Below, in pieces: positions 23,172 to 34,115 of a stretch of 64,000 nucleotides of DNA. Where the stretch lies: positions 9,236,721 to 9,300,720 of the forward strand of contig JAQJVK010000012.1 of NCBI GenBank assembly GCA_035578135.1, given 5' to 3'. A model generated the notes under the pieces. The model was given only the letters and a program-made list of their open reading frames with translations. It ran no database searches and was not told the DNA's origin. The translations under genes and the position numbers were made by a program. This DNA is from Flexamia atlantica. Taxonomy: Eukaryota > Arthropoda > Insecta > Hemiptera > Cicadellidae. How positions within the stretch are numbered: position 1 is the stretch's first letter; the number at the start of each line of letters is the position of its first letter.

Positions 23172-24076
23172 CATGTACGATATTTGCAAGATGTACTTAA
23201 CATAATGTACGATGTGTATGTACAAGATTGTGAAAACGTTAGGCCTTTTGTAAAAAAATCGCTTCACTGCAGATAATGTCACAATTTATTAGGTATTATT
23301 ATTTAATTCGCATATTATTTTCTGACAGACAGACTTGTGATGAGTCTATTCCGATTCTTGAGAATCAAATCACAATCCTCAATTTTGATTCCATTCACTA
23401 ATTTTAATATATACGGGGTTGTTGATATATTTCTTTTTATTTTTCCACTAAAATAACAAAACAGAAAACTTCAGACTTAAGAAAACGAAGATGAAAAATG
23501 TTTCAAAGCGGGTATTGTTTTATTTATGAAAATATAATATATACATTTTTTTTGTAAGGAAGTGTCTTCTAAAACACCGCACGATACGATGTATCTCTCT
23601 ACACATACGCACGAAAGGGGTAAACCGATGACGATAAGAAAGATATTATGTCTTTTTCGCAGGAAACTGCGGAAACCAGATAAGATAATAGTTATTTCAA
23701 CTCAAAGACTCGAAGCATCAGGTTTCGTAGATCTATTAATAAAATAAAAGTTACTTAGCAAGAAATAACGCTTTTGAAGCAAGCTTTGGGAGCGATTCCA
23801 ATAAACTGCTTTATATTATTATGCCTATTAATTGCGTCTGCCAAAATGCAATGGATTGGCTAATAGAATTTAGTGGGGATGAATACTTAAGTGCAGCCCT
23901 TTGTTGTTAACACAAAAGACGAAATGTAAATAAAAATTATAAAATATGTTTAATGAAATAATTTTTAATGTACCATTTTTATTGTACTGACAGGCACTTA
24001 GAATGGCTATTGTATTTTTAACATCATTTTTATATTCATTGTGAAAGAGCCTCTAGAACTGACGTTTAAAACAAAA
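23172..24076. other. AT-rich stretch, no gene seen
   Basis: Short frames only. No family resemblance was recognised. Confidence 0.4.
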
Positions 24077-24708
24077 ATGGTTCACAAACCTGTATCCGTC
24101 GCAGTTCTCTCAAATCCTTTTGGTGGATGACCCGGGTTTCGGTCTGTTTCAGAGCATAGTCATATCCTTATAGAGGGAAATTATAAAATCTATCATTTAG
24201 ATTTCGTTGTCACAAGCATTACACAAACACGAATGTTCTGACACAAACACATTTGAAACATAAAAAACAACGAAAGCACGGTGCGCGACTAGGCCTAGTT
24301 ATACAGTATTGCGCGAGCGCGGTACGTGTTTTCTTGTTTTTAATGTTTCAAATGTGTTTGTGTCAGAACATTCGTGTTTGTGTAATGCTTGTGACAACGA
24401 GATCTAAATGATGGATTTTAACTTCCCTGTATAGATATGACTATGGACTATGGTCTGAAGCAAAGCCGTAGCCAGGAAATTTGTTTGGGGGGGGTTTGGG
24501 CTCCGCGGTTACAGGAAGTGAAAAAATTACTTTCTAACCTTCAATTTAAAGGCAATTTCAACATTTTCCGGGGGGGGGGGGTTGACCCCCTGACCTCCCC
24601 CCCATTGGAGACGGCCTTGGTCTGAAGTCTGAAACAGACCGAAACCCGGGTCATCCAACAAAAGTATTTGAGAGATCTCCGACGGATACAGGCACAGGTT
24701 TGTGAACC
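24077..24708. mobile_element. foldback element with a nested hAT MITE
   Basis: Long inverted arms (about 24077-24275 and 24335-24708) share AATGGTTCACAAACCTG at the ends, GACCCGGGTTTCGGTCTGTT, and TTGTCACAAGCATTACACAA. The unique centre (about 24276-24334) is CpG-rich. The right arm is longer only because the 159-base hAT MITE at 24461-24619 is inserted in it. Confidence 0.85.
24461..24619. mobile_element. hAT-type MITE nested in the foldback
   Basis: Starts CAAAGCCGTAGCCAGG and ends GGAGACGGCCTTG, with an exact 8-base duplication GTCTGAAG on both sides (24453-24460, 24620-24627). Contains G-runs and C-runs. The unoccupied left arm of the foldback serves as the empty site. Confidence 0.92.
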
Positions 24709-24947
24709 ATTGTTATAATTTTTATTCTGAACTTGTTCCCCATAACACCGTAGCCTCATGCTAAGTTAATTACATTGCGTTGAAATTAACAAACTTAACG
24801 TAATTTTACCCTTGAATGCGATTACACAGGTAAGTTAATGGTTATTTTTTTGCGAAAAGCGTAAGTTCTAGAAGAGATCCAACCCGCAATGTTAATTCAA
24901 AGCACCGGCCGTGCTCAGTTGAGAATGTGGCGACCTCGAAATGCACA

Positions 24948-25029
24948 GACGAGGTGGCCGAGTGGTTAAGGCGTTGGACTGCTAATCCAATGTGCTCTGC
25001 ACGCGTGGGTTCGAATCCCATCCTCGTCG
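24948..25029 (+). tRNA. tRNA-Ser (anticodon GCT)
   Basis: An 82-base serine tRNA of the long-variable-arm type. The acceptor stem pairs GACGAGG with CCTCGTC (seven pairs, discriminator G at 25029). The D arm contains TGGCCGAGTGGTTAAGG (internal A box), the anticodon stem TTGGA/TCCAA encloses the loop CTGCTAA with GCT at 24981-24983, the variable arm is TGTGCTCTGCACGC, and the T arm carries GGTTCGAATCC (B box). A TTTT pol III terminator follows at 25036. No intron and no encoded CCA, as normal for eukaryotes. It appears intact and reads AGC/AGT codons. Confidence 0.97.
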
Positions 25030-26290
25030 GAATAATTTTAGTACGTTGATTGTGTAGTAAACAATTATTTAAAATTTCTGATATAGTTACGACTCTTTTT
25101 AATGCTTCAACGTTGCGTTATTACGACATTTTTATCCAATGTTAGTAATAAAATAATAAACATTAATTATTAATGATTAGGATATCGATTAAAAAATTCT
25201 CTACATTTTTATCCAAGATTAGTAAAGTAATAGACGTTTAATTATTATTCATTAGATACATTACTTGATTAGGACATGGATTAAAAAATTCTCTCAGACT
25301 AAACATGATTTTTACCTTCCCGGTTTTTTGTATTAAAATCAGTTATATAATATATATTCCACTTCATCCATAACACAAATCAAAAATTGAAATTGTGTAG
25401 TATAATGTATATGGAAATGAGGTTAACTTGTGAATAAGAAAATTCCTCTGACCAATTTGATGAATTAAAATCAAATCGTTTGCTAAATCGTTAATAAAAC
25501 GTGATATACTGTAGGCCTACTGAATCTTCTGGAATCTGATAAGATCTATTAGATGATCCTAAATCCTAAAATCAACCATTTTCACATTTCCATGGAAGCA
25601 AACCTCCATGGGTTTATTAACTTCCCATGTTATTCTTATGGAGAATATATTTCTGCATTACGACGTACGCTTATTTTACTAATATGATGCTCAGTGCCGG
25701 ATTTGCCCTTAAGCCCGGACAGCAGGGGTGATCACGGTAGAAAATAAAAATAAAGTACCTATTCAGAGTTAACTTGGGAATTATAGTAAAAAATTGCCTG
25801 AAAAAAGTCACCACTTTTGACGGGACCAGTGGGGGGTCTCAGTGGGGCCGTGGGGCCGCACAGAGTAATAGGCCGGGACCGCGGCGGCCGTATCAGTAGC
25901 CTACGTGAACGTAATCCGGAACTCACGAAAACCAATGAACGCTACTCATTTTGTGTTTAGAACTCTTGATTTTTTTTAGAACCAGGCGCCCTTGCGCATA
26001 TTATTTCCGTTTGTGAGAAATTCGCCTACAGTTATAAGAAATTTTATGGCTTTAAATTGAACTCGCCGTTATTAGGCCTAATTGAGATAACCTTTCAAGT
26101 GCAATTGAACGTCTCACCTAAATAATAAAAGCTTAGCAGAACAAATCAGAGACTTGTTCATCACCCCAGCACTATGTATTTTAATTTGTCTTCAGGCACA
26201 ACAGTATAGTATACGTGAAGTTTTTCTTCACGTCTTCATGCCCTAACACCATCAGTCGCTGGTGGTGCTGTGGTGCAGTGTCCCTCTGAT
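25030..26290. other. mostly AT-rich, one hAT-like end
   Basis: At 25692 the sequence CAGTGCCGGATTTGCC begins like a hAT terminus, and a GC-rich segment with GGGGCCGTGGGGCCG follows to about 25890, but no matching 3' end or target duplication was found, so this is a truncated element at most. No gene seen. Confidence 0.35.
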
Positions 26291-26294
26291 GTTA

Positions 26295-27010
26295 GGGTAG
26301 GTGCACCAGTGAATGACCTCCCCCAGTGAATGACCGTCTTACTTAAATTAGCCCTGTATTAAGCATTTTTTAGGCAAGCTGATCATAAATAAGCGTAAGA
26401 CCATTGACTATACACCTGTAGTGGATAATCAATGGTAAGACCAACCTTGGAATACTATTCAACAATAATCTTTCATTGGTTCAAATGGTTGGAGTCGAAA
26501 ATACTGTTTTAAACATATTTAATATTGAGTGTCCACTATCTTCGATTTTGATGGTTCCTGATATAGTGACTGTCCCTGCAAGGCTTAGCTATATTTACAT
26601 TTATTCTGTGTTCGATGACTTTTTCAAAAATGTGTAGCAGTTAAATCATATTTAACATATATTATCCTACAATTTAAAATAAATTTCATTATTCTACATT
26701 TTATAATTAATCATTAATGAGGGCGGTCATAACTGGAACGTAACTATGGCAAAAACCAGTGAATAACTGAGAAGATGGAAAAAACTTTGCGGTCATTCTC
26801 TATTCTCTATGGAACAAGATCGGTCATTTACTAGCCATATGACTTATACTCTCAGCTGACCTGTTCTTATTCATTGTTCTAACCTGATTTTTTTTTAATA
26901 TTTTGATGGTCATTCAACTATAAGAGACCGGTCATTCACTGGTGCAAAATCGGCCATTCGCTGGTGCAAGATCGGCCATTCACTGGTTCAGTCCCGGTCA
27001 TTTATTGGAG
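26295..27010. repeat. element with repeated GGTCATTCACTGG motifs
   Basis: About ten variants of CGGTCATTCACTGGTGC occur: inverted near 26307 and 26322, and direct near 26790, 26820, 26906, 26930, 26951, 26973 and 26994. The left copies are inverted relative to the right ones, as in a transposon with subterminal repeats. No target duplication was found. A 33-base hairpin element sits inside at 26402. Confidence 0.6.
26402..26434. mobile_element. 33-bp CATTGA hairpin element
   Basis: Reads CATTGACTATACACCTGTAG and ends ATAATCAATG, with the exact 7-base duplication GTAAGAC on both sides (26395-26401, 26435-26441). The smallest member in the window. Confidence 0.78.
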
Positions 27011-27779
27011 CTCGAAATAGTTGTCTCTCAATTAACATTGCAAACAGTATTCTCATTAAGTAACCAATTTAATTAATATTGCTTAATCCTTAAAGGATAA
27101 TTGAGCTTTCTAAAGTAAAATGTATAACTGTGTCTATGAAATAAGGGTGTAATGTTAAATTAACATGATTTCACAGGTGCACTCACTCATCAGTCTTTGC
27201 CTCTCGGCAGTTCTCTTGTTCTTGTCAAAGGTTACGTGTATGTTTTTTTCTAACCTCATAGACTCCGTTTTTTTGCCTTCTACTTCTTTCTGTACAGTAA
27301 AGAATGATTTTCCTACCTCAATTAGGCTCCAATTACAAAAAAATTGTTTATTTAAGAATTAATTTTCATAAAATGTATCAAATCTTGTTTACAGTTGCAG
27401 ATTGTCTATTTTTTTAAATCCATCTGGAGGTAATCAGCTGTTAAATTATAATCACATCTTATAACCGAGCACAAGTTGTTCAACACTGGAGCATTGAAAG
27501 CGCCCTCTAGAAATAAATAAAATGATTGAGGGTCAAGGCAGTAAAATAAACGCTCATTTCAAAAATATCAGTCGCCGGTCCGCTATGTTTTAAACTTTAA
27601 ATGACACCTCAATGTTAAAAATCGGTTCAGAAGGACGACTGAAAAATGGATATAACAGAGAAAAGCCTTAATACATTAAAGTTTAGAATAGATAATAGCA
27701 TTGACAATGTCATTTCCCTTCTCTAAAAATTATGTCAACAGAGGTAATATATATAACTATTTCGCCGCACCCCTTCAAC
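27011..27779. other. AT-rich stretch, no gene seen
   Basis: A 65-codon frame at 27165 has no support beyond length. Nothing else was recognised before the tRNA. Confidence 0.4.
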
Positions 27780-27852
27780 GTTTCCGTAGTGTAGTGGTTA
27801 TCACGTGCGCCTCACACGCGCAAGGTCCCCGGTTCGATCCCGGGCGGAAACA
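27780..27852 (+). tRNA. tRNA-Val (anticodon CAC)
   Basis: A 73-base valine tRNA. The acceptor stem pairs GTTTCCG with CGGAAAC, discriminator A at 27852. The D arm holds TAGTGTAGTGGTTATCAC (A box), the anticodon stem TGCGC/GCGCA encloses CTCACAC with CAC at 27813-27815, and the T arm has CCCCGGTTCGATCCCGGG (B box GGTTCGATCC). A run of six T at 27855-27860 is the pol III terminator. All stems pair; no intron; expected to be functional and to read GTG codons. Confidence 0.97.
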
Positions 27853-28615
27853 TGTTTTTTGACTTCAGATAAACATAAATGTTATTATTTTGTAAGCAAT
27901 CACTCTCATTATTTTGTAAGCAATCACTGTAAGTGTTTTGAATTCTATGATCTTCAAAGGGTTATTTAATATGGCACATACACTTACTTATTACAAAGGG
28001 TTTAGATAAATTCCGACAACCTTGATAACGCGGCTTATAGCCAAAAGGACTTTATATCACAACACAACCCTCTATAAGAATATTGTTTTCATAATCCCTC
28101 GAGAGTCGTCTTATCAATAATCTACTGTGTAAGAGAAAAAATTACGATTCCAGTGAGCAGAATTTTTATGTCACTGTTAAATAAATTGGTTGGAGTAGCA
28201 AAAATCTTAATTTTAGCGATTGTTTTTTATCTAAACCTATAGCGATAGTATAAAACTCTATTCAGCGGAATCGTTATATAATATTTTCCTCTTTCAAATG
28301 TGCTATAAAACTACGATTTTTGATGAACATTTTTGTAAGTTAACATTAGGCTATAGCGCTGAAGGGAAAAGGTAGTAACGCGTCATTTCCCGTCGTGGCT
28401 GAAGCGTCCTCTCAAAATGATATTGCACTTTAGCGGCCGCAATTATCATCCGATTGTCTTTGAATCTGGTAGCGATATTGATCTATGATCCATTAGCAGG
28501 GTGGTAGGTGGAATAAATGAGAACACTTCCTTTACCATTTTTGTATACCTATACCAGCAATGAAAATAATATAGTTAATAGCAGCTCTTGAAACATTCTA
28601 CGCCTCTTCCCCCTT
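27853..28615. other. AT-rich stretch with R4 fragment
   Basis: 28395-28470 resembles the R4 fragment (GCGGCCGCAATTATCATCCGATT). Otherwise no gene or RNA was seen. Confidence 0.4.
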
Positions 28616-28681
28616 CTATTTTATTATTGACTCCTGCCTTTTAGACTGCTATTTTATTATTGACTCCTGCCTTTTAGACTG
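28616..28681. repeat. 33-bp exact tandem duplication
   Basis: Two identical copies of CTATTTTATTATTGACTCCT... (28616-28648 and 28649-28681). Confidence 0.95.
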
Positions 28682-28769
28682 GTAGTTTCCCGGAGAAAGA
28701 ATTATATAATTAGTCTCTGAGATGAGATGCTTCTTAGCTTCTAACTTGCACTCCTACCTATATGATTAA

Positions 28770-29155
28770 GCCACTCATCGAACTCAAGTAAGAGAAACGA
28801 CTCGCGACTTTTCATAGAGTGGTTATGTCATTCAACGGTAGTCCATGTCTCCCGTTAAAATATAGATTACAAACTATAATATGAACGATCAAAGTATTAC
28901 TTATAAGAACACTGCAACGTTCCGAGAATCTATGGGGATTTGGTAAGTTTCTTGTAAATACCATTGAGTTAAGTGATTAATGGAACAATCAGCAATTGTA
29001 GCGATTATTGGTCCAACAACTTGACATTCAAGAAAAAATTTAAACATTCGTAAATACAATTTTAGTACAATTTTTAAAACATCTGTTGAGGGCGCTACGC
29101 TTACCCAGCCTGGCGGTGCAGTAAAGAACTGCGTTCTGTACTACCTTATCGACAT
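28770..29155 (+). repeat. dispersed repeat R3, copy 4
   Basis: Begins CGCTCATCGAACTCAAGTAA and ends at GTACTACCTTATCGACATCC; the middle is diverged. Confidence 0.75.
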
Positions 29156-29251
29156 CCTGTTAGTAGTTCATTTCAAAACCAATAGGTGGCACCAGGCACC
29201 GTTGACTATGGATTACAAGAATATTTCATTCTTCTTACTCTGTGATAAAAC

Positions 29252-29303
29252 CATTAAACCGTTGATTTTATAACTAACGTTTACGTTAGTTATAAAATCA
29301 ATG
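29252..29303. mobile_element. 52-bp CATTGA hairpin element
   Basis: Near-palindrome: TTGATTTTATAACTAACG and its exact inverse CGTTAGTTATAAAATCAA, ending ATCAATG. The left end has an 8-base interruption (CATT AAACCGTT GATTTT). Exact 7-base duplication ATAAAAC flanks it (29245-29251, 29304-29310). Confidence 0.8.
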
Positions 29304-30521
29304 ATAAAACTACATGGTGGAAGAACTAGTGATAATATAGGAAAATATATTTTCCGAAAAAGGTTCATGTCATGCTGTGTAGCTTTGAAATACGTTTCAT
29401 ATCACTTGTGGAAGACCCACAATTTACAAAAGAAAATCCCAAGGAAGAGTTCCCCAATTTGCATCCCTCTGTCACACATAAAGGATTATGTAGATTGGCA
29501 ACCCAATGTACTTTTTCGTACTCGCTTTTTCGGGCGGCGCGGCGTCAAGATTGCTAGGTTGTTTCTTCACCCATATTGCGTTGCCACTCATTTTGGAGAG
29601 CGCCAACCCCCAACCCCCAACCCCCAACCCCCAACCACCGAATGTCGGGGTTGGGGACACATGAATCAGTTGCACTCCAACAGCCCATCGCGGTGAGCAT
29701 CAAAGTTAACTAGTATTAATTTTCATCAATATCACATGTACATTCAATTATTCATGTACGGTGTACTTTTTGAATCAATAAACAGTGCGCCGCAGCGAGC
29801 ACTGAAGAATGATTATTCTTCTGCGCTCGCTGGTCCGCCGTCGTTATTATTTACATTTCATATTCACATTCAGCCATTTTCACATACAGTAATTCACGTA
29901 CCGCTAAGTTTGGGTTTAATATGTAGAGAAACGAAACAAACGAAAATTAAGAAATAAAGCGACCGAAGAACTACACTATGTACAGTCAGCTTACCGCGGT
30001 GGGCTTACCAGACGTCAGGGATTTCCCCGGACAGTCCGGGTTTAAGGGTTGCGCCCGGGAAAACGTCCGGGGTAGATTTTTGCCCGGGGTTTTAGTCAGC
30101 CTGCGTGAAAAAGAGAGGAAAACGTTCGAAATAAATGAATCGGTAATTATTTTGAACGGTTATCAAGAAAGTTTATACAAAACAAAATAAATGTTAAACG
30201 AAACGAAAAGATATTTTATGGTTTCACCAGGTGTACAATTCAAAGGGTCTCGGCCGGGGACGGGCTAATTCGTTGCGCGACAACTGCTCAACTGCGTTTT
30301 CTGCATGGTCACAAGGCATACATACCGTAATTGTTTTTAGCCAATCAGTTTTCAAGAAACGATAATGCCACGCAAAAACTGCAGCAAAGAAGCTTACCTG
30401 CCGACACCCTTAGAATTTACACCGGACCATATTTTACCACACTATTTTATTTCCCTAGTTCCCCCTCTTCTCCACTCCCTTTTATTTGGTGTCCAGGTGA
30501 AAATTTATATAGTAAGCCTAC
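29304..30521. other. mixed stretch, no gene assigned
   Basis: A plus-strand frame of 131 codons (29301-29696) starts in the hairpin element and ends in a C-rich microsatellite, so it is not credible as a gene. (AACCCCC)4 at about 29605-29634 is a microsatellite. 30000-30090 is GC-rich with short inverted CCCGG-containing copies and is probably repeat-derived. Confidence 0.4.
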
Positions 30522-30729
30522 CTAGCGGGGAGTTGCCGCCGGTCGGTAGGATGTCCTCCCTCAGCGAGACGGTCTCGGCCTCCGTGTCCTCGTCCTCCTC
30601 GAGGAGCGGGGGCGGCGCCTCCACCCCCCCGCCGCCGCCGCCGCCGTCGTAGCCCCAGCGCTGCCGGAACACCCGCGCCCCGCCGTCCAGCCGCACCCGC
30701 GGCAGGTCCACGAACAGCGCGTCCCCGAT
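30522..30729 (-). CDS. exon of PH-like gene, Gly- and acid-rich
   Basis: This exon begins after a strong acceptor (CCTCTTTTTCCCGGCAG read on the minus strand, just above 30729) and ends at CCGCTAG/GTAGGC. One frame is open through all 208 bases: it starts in phase 0 with IGDALFVDLPRVRLDGGARV, continues FRQRWGYD, a run of seven Gly (microsatellite-like GGC), a Pro patch, an acidic block LLEEDEDTEAETVS and ends LREDILPTGGNSPL with one base left over. The opening hydrophobic strand fits the later strands of a PH-type fold begun in the exon at 53284. The alternative Arg/Gly-rich frame over the same DNA is a shadow: it runs into the intron. Family assignment is tentative. Confidence 0.7.
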
Positions 30730-31582
30730 CTGCCGGGAAAAAGAGGAAAATCAACATCAGTTGTTTAGATGGTAGTTCGAAGTCTTCTGGAAAAGACCGT
30801 GTGCTGTAGAGTGTCGTTGCCGACGTTTCGTATTATTTTCAATTAATTTGTGTTGTGCGTGACAAGCGTTTTCACCCTAAAGATGGAGACCTACAACACC
30901 TCCGAAAGGTCGGCAACGAATCTTGACTTCTCCGCAACCACAAGGTCTTCCCGAGAAGACTCCGAGGTATAAATAGTCCAAAATCTTAAGGCCCACGCCG
31001 TTCATCAGCCCAATGCTGAAATTAACATTAGTCTTACGGACGGTCTGGGCCTTAATATTTGGCGCTTACTTTCTTGTGAAGACGTCCGTGGAACCAATCC
31101 TACATTCTGGTCAATAAGGAGTTGGGTAGCGCCTGCAAGAATAGGTGCGCTTTACCCGCAGTACAGTTCGGTAGGCAGGTTACGGGACAAGAGTTGAAGG
31201 AGCTCATTAATAAAGTATTCAACATGTTTTGGGATAGAGGGTGATCATAGTTTTTACTGTCAACCTAAATATAGCAAAACAATTTTTTAAACTTTTTATT
31301 CAGGCTGTATAAATATGCAGAATGGCTGGCAGTGGACAGGGGCGATTTTTTAAAGCAAAAGTTTGTTTGGTGTCAAAATAATGTTGAAGCAGTAATTTTT
31401 TTATTATATTACATTGATTGTCATAATTCATAAATTTTACGTCGATTTCAGTATATATGTATTTTATACTAAAAAACCAATGTGATAGCTGATAATAAAT
31501 ATTCCAGGTTTTTGAAAATTTTAAATTTCAAAAACAGAACTCCTTGAGACAACGCTAGACGCGTGAGACTATTAATTAACTA
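30730..31582. other. intronic, hairpin-family fragments
   Basis: 30770-30965 shares wording with 53690-54010 (GAAGTCTTCTGGAAAAGACC, CGACGTTTCG and GATGGAGACC-like), so it is another copy of that hairpin family. No gene seen beyond it. Confidence 0.4.
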
Positions 31583-31898
31583 TCTAACTACTATTATAAA
31601 TAAGAGAGTTTGGATGTATGGATGAATGTTTGAGACTCAATCACGCAAAAACTAGTGAACCGACTAGGTTTAAATTTCACATTTTAACATGCAAAATTAA
31701 GACCTTTTCACTTCCTTAGAGTCCCCTCGGGTTATGGCCCGTGAACGTCCTTAGTTGCAATGATTACATTTTAGAGAAACATAATCATGTACCGAAATGT
31801 AAACAGCTGTGGATCCTACAGTTTGGTAATTCAAAGAGCAGAAGTAAGATCAGCTTTAATTTTTTTTTTACGTGGGAGAATCCACGGGCAACTGCTAA
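31583..31898 (+). mobile_element. Helitron-type non-autonomous element
   Basis: Starts TCTAACTACTATTATAAATA after an A, ends GAATCCACGGGCAACTGCTAA before a T, the canonical A/T insertion site. Shares CCCCTCGGGTTATGGCCCGT and AATGTAAACAGCTGTGGAT with the tandem units at 15656-16643, but is diverged. Confidence 0.85.
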
Positions 31899-32231
31899 TA
31901 ATTCCATAATAAAAATTTAGGATTTAATGTGGCAAACATTAAAGATAAATAAAGATACAGTTAAATATTACAAAAACAACTGACATATATAATAGCAATC
32001 AAACAATGACCCTAATAAAAAAACACGTCATAACAAACGTATGGCGTCAAGCTAAAATAGGAAAGACCAAATGCAAGCTAAATCAGGGTTACTAATCGTA
32101 CACTAATTGGGGTTACTGTAATAAAGAGAAAAAATAAACACGATAAAACACACATGCCCAAATAAAAATGTAAAAATAAACAAGAGAAATAAATCAAACA
32201 TTAAGGATCGAAGCGCCACCAAGAGACAAAC

Positions 32232-32273
32232 CTTCAAATTGGCTCGGGCACCGTCGGGCGTCCCCGGGAAAAT
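32232..32273 (-). CDS. candidate 42-nt microexon of the PH-like gene
   Basis: On the minus strand, a pyrimidine-rich acceptor (ATTTTCCTATTTTCGCAG) precedes 42 GC-rich bases reading IFPGTPDGARANLK in phase 0, followed by AAG/GTTTGT. It lies between the exons ending at 53284 and beginning at 30729, both of which are phase 0 at these junctions, so it could be included or skipped without changing frame. The donor is non-ideal at positions +3 and +4. The GC-rich island in an AT-rich intron is the best evidence. It could be a cassette exon or chance. Confidence 0.45.
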
Positions 32274-33092
32274 CTGCGAAAATAGGAAAATTGTCTTAAA
32301 CTGACAGCAATAAAAGTACATCACGTCAGTCTGATGATGATTGGTAGTCTGGGCTTGATGATAATACTGCAATATTGTGTATTAAATGTCTTTATAAATC
32401 CTATATCTTGTTACTCAATAGTAGAACAAATAAATCAACATCCTCATTTTGCGGCCATTAAAAAAAATTATTGTCTCTTCATTTGTAGCCACTGTATACG
32501 AGATGTTAAATTTCTTTCGATAAATTAGTAATATATTCCCATTACAAAACACCCAAGTACATACCAAGAGGAAAGATAATTAATACGGGGACGAGCATCA
32601 AAGCTTAATATTTCCAAAACATAGGTGATACGGTATTCCGATCGAATAATGTTACAAAACCATCAAAGATTTGGTTTTCCGAGTTTATAGGTTGATTTAA
32701 AATTGAGTCTGCAATCCCTCCCGCCTAATTGGTTTTAGTTCCATAAGAAGAATGCTAATTTCCTTGACATTTTACATGACATTGGCTTTGGACAAACACT
32801 ACTAGATTAATGAATTTGCGTTTCTTAACCCTGAAATATATTGAATTTATAGCTAAAAATGTTTATGTGAGATGGTTCATTTTAAACATATACGTTGTTA
32901 CTGATTTAAAAAATGTATACACATATTTCAACATTCGATAAAATCACTTGACATTGGCATTTTATTTAAATTAATACCAGTTTTGTAACTTTTGAGCAGA
33001 AAATGAAGGTCTGAGTTCCAACGAGCGGCGTGCCTAACTCTCTCTCGTGCCGCGAGAATGTTGGTTTAATATTGAAGTCATTGAAATTCTAT

Positions 33093-33490
33093 TAAGCCGC
33101 TCATCGAACTCAAGTAAGAGAAACGACTCGCGACTTTTCATATAATGATGTATTCTTTCCACCTGATGAAGACCAGAAGAGGGACGAAATATATACAAAA
33201 CGGGAACATTCAAATGATATTACTTACACCTACATTCCATACTCCCGAGAACTTATGTAACTTTGGCAACTTTCTTTCAGAGGACATGAGTACGGTTATT
33301 ACATGAACAATTGTAAGTTTCAAATATTATTAAACAGTAACTTATCAATGTTGAAAATGTTTGAAGCTTACAAAATAACAAATGTAATACAACTGTTATG
33401 ACCTCTAATGAAGACACTACGCTCACCCAGCCTGGCGGCCCAGACAGGAACTACGTTCTGTGCTACTTTACCGACCTCGTTGTTCTAGTA
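33093..33490 (+). repeat. dispersed repeat R3, copy 5
   Basis: Well-preserved copy: TAAGCCGCTCATCGAACTCA at the left, CATTCCATACTCCCGAGAAC in the middle, CAGCCTGGCGGCCCAGACAG and GTGCTACTTTACCGACCTCG at the right. Best reference for the interrupted copy at 47108-52085. Confidence 0.85.
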
Positions 33491-33538
33491 ATTCACTACA
33501 AAATCGAAAGCGTAATAAATCCACTCCGAGGCCAGTGC

Positions 33539-33592
33539 CATTGATATTATAGATAAAGCAGTGATATTATTGCGTTAGCTATAAAATCAATG
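33539..33592. mobile_element. 54-bp CATTGA hairpin element
   Basis: Ends CATTGATATTATAG and GCTATAAAATCAATG; contains TTGCGTTAGCTATAAAATC, the same wording as the large element. Flanked by CCAGTGC and TCAGTGC (33532-33538, 33593-33599), a 7-base duplication with one mismatch. Confidence 0.75.
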
Positions 33593-33734
33593 TCAGTGCC
33601 ACACAGGGAGGTATTTCCAGCGGGTGTTGCGATGTTTTTGCGCGTGAAACAGAAATTATTTTAATTCAATCCGATTTAAATGGTGGCGTTACACCAGGCG
33701 GGTGAAACCCCCTCTGCAAAAACCACTCTTCGGC

Positions 33735-33882
33735 TAATGTCACACGGGGCGGTTTTTCCCGGAGCCGTTGCGCGGTTTTTTGCCGCCCGTAAGCAAAATC
33801 ACATGATTTAAATTGAGGGTGCCACACGCCGCGGCTGAAAACCGCTCAACATCAGCGGGAAAAACCGCCCAGTGTGACATTA
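33735..33882. mobile_element. F2 hairpin MITE
   Basis: Inverted arms TAATGTCACACGGGGCGGTT and AACCGCCCAGTGTGACATTA with CGGTTTTTCCCG just inside; total 148 bases with CACATGATTTAAATTGAGGG near the middle. Family members at 14531-14705, 52640-52860 and 53090-53238. Confidence 0.85.
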
Positions 33883-34004
33883 TCCTTCAATAAAAAAATG
33901 TCTCGGTGAGTAAATAAAACAGTTGATTTAGAACCAGTGATTTTTAAAAAGCGGCCTGGAAAAACTGCCTGGGGGTGTGCCACACTTGATTTGAAGCGGC
34001 TTTA

Positions 34005-34115
34005 GCGAAATTCCCCTAAAGGGAATAAGATATTACTGAAGGTCTCGTGGTAAGACATAAGCCCGAGACCATGATAACTTCATTTTTGGGGCCAGAAGCA
34101 AAAAATAACATTCGT
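34005..34115. repeat. R2 end fragment
   Basis: Shares GCGAAATTCCCC, GGTCTCGTGGTAAGA and AGACCATGATAACTT with 3925-4010, and inverted with 48240-48305. Confidence 0.6.

Noticed and set aside
29605..29634. Telomere-like CCCCCAA repeat
   Set aside because: Only four to five copies, seven-base unit, not the TTAGG-type repeat of arthropods; treated as a microsatellite.
30518..30757. Arg/Gly-rich minus-strand frame of 79 codons
   Set aside because: It is the wrong frame of the GC-rich exon at 30522-30729 and runs through the splice acceptor into the intron.
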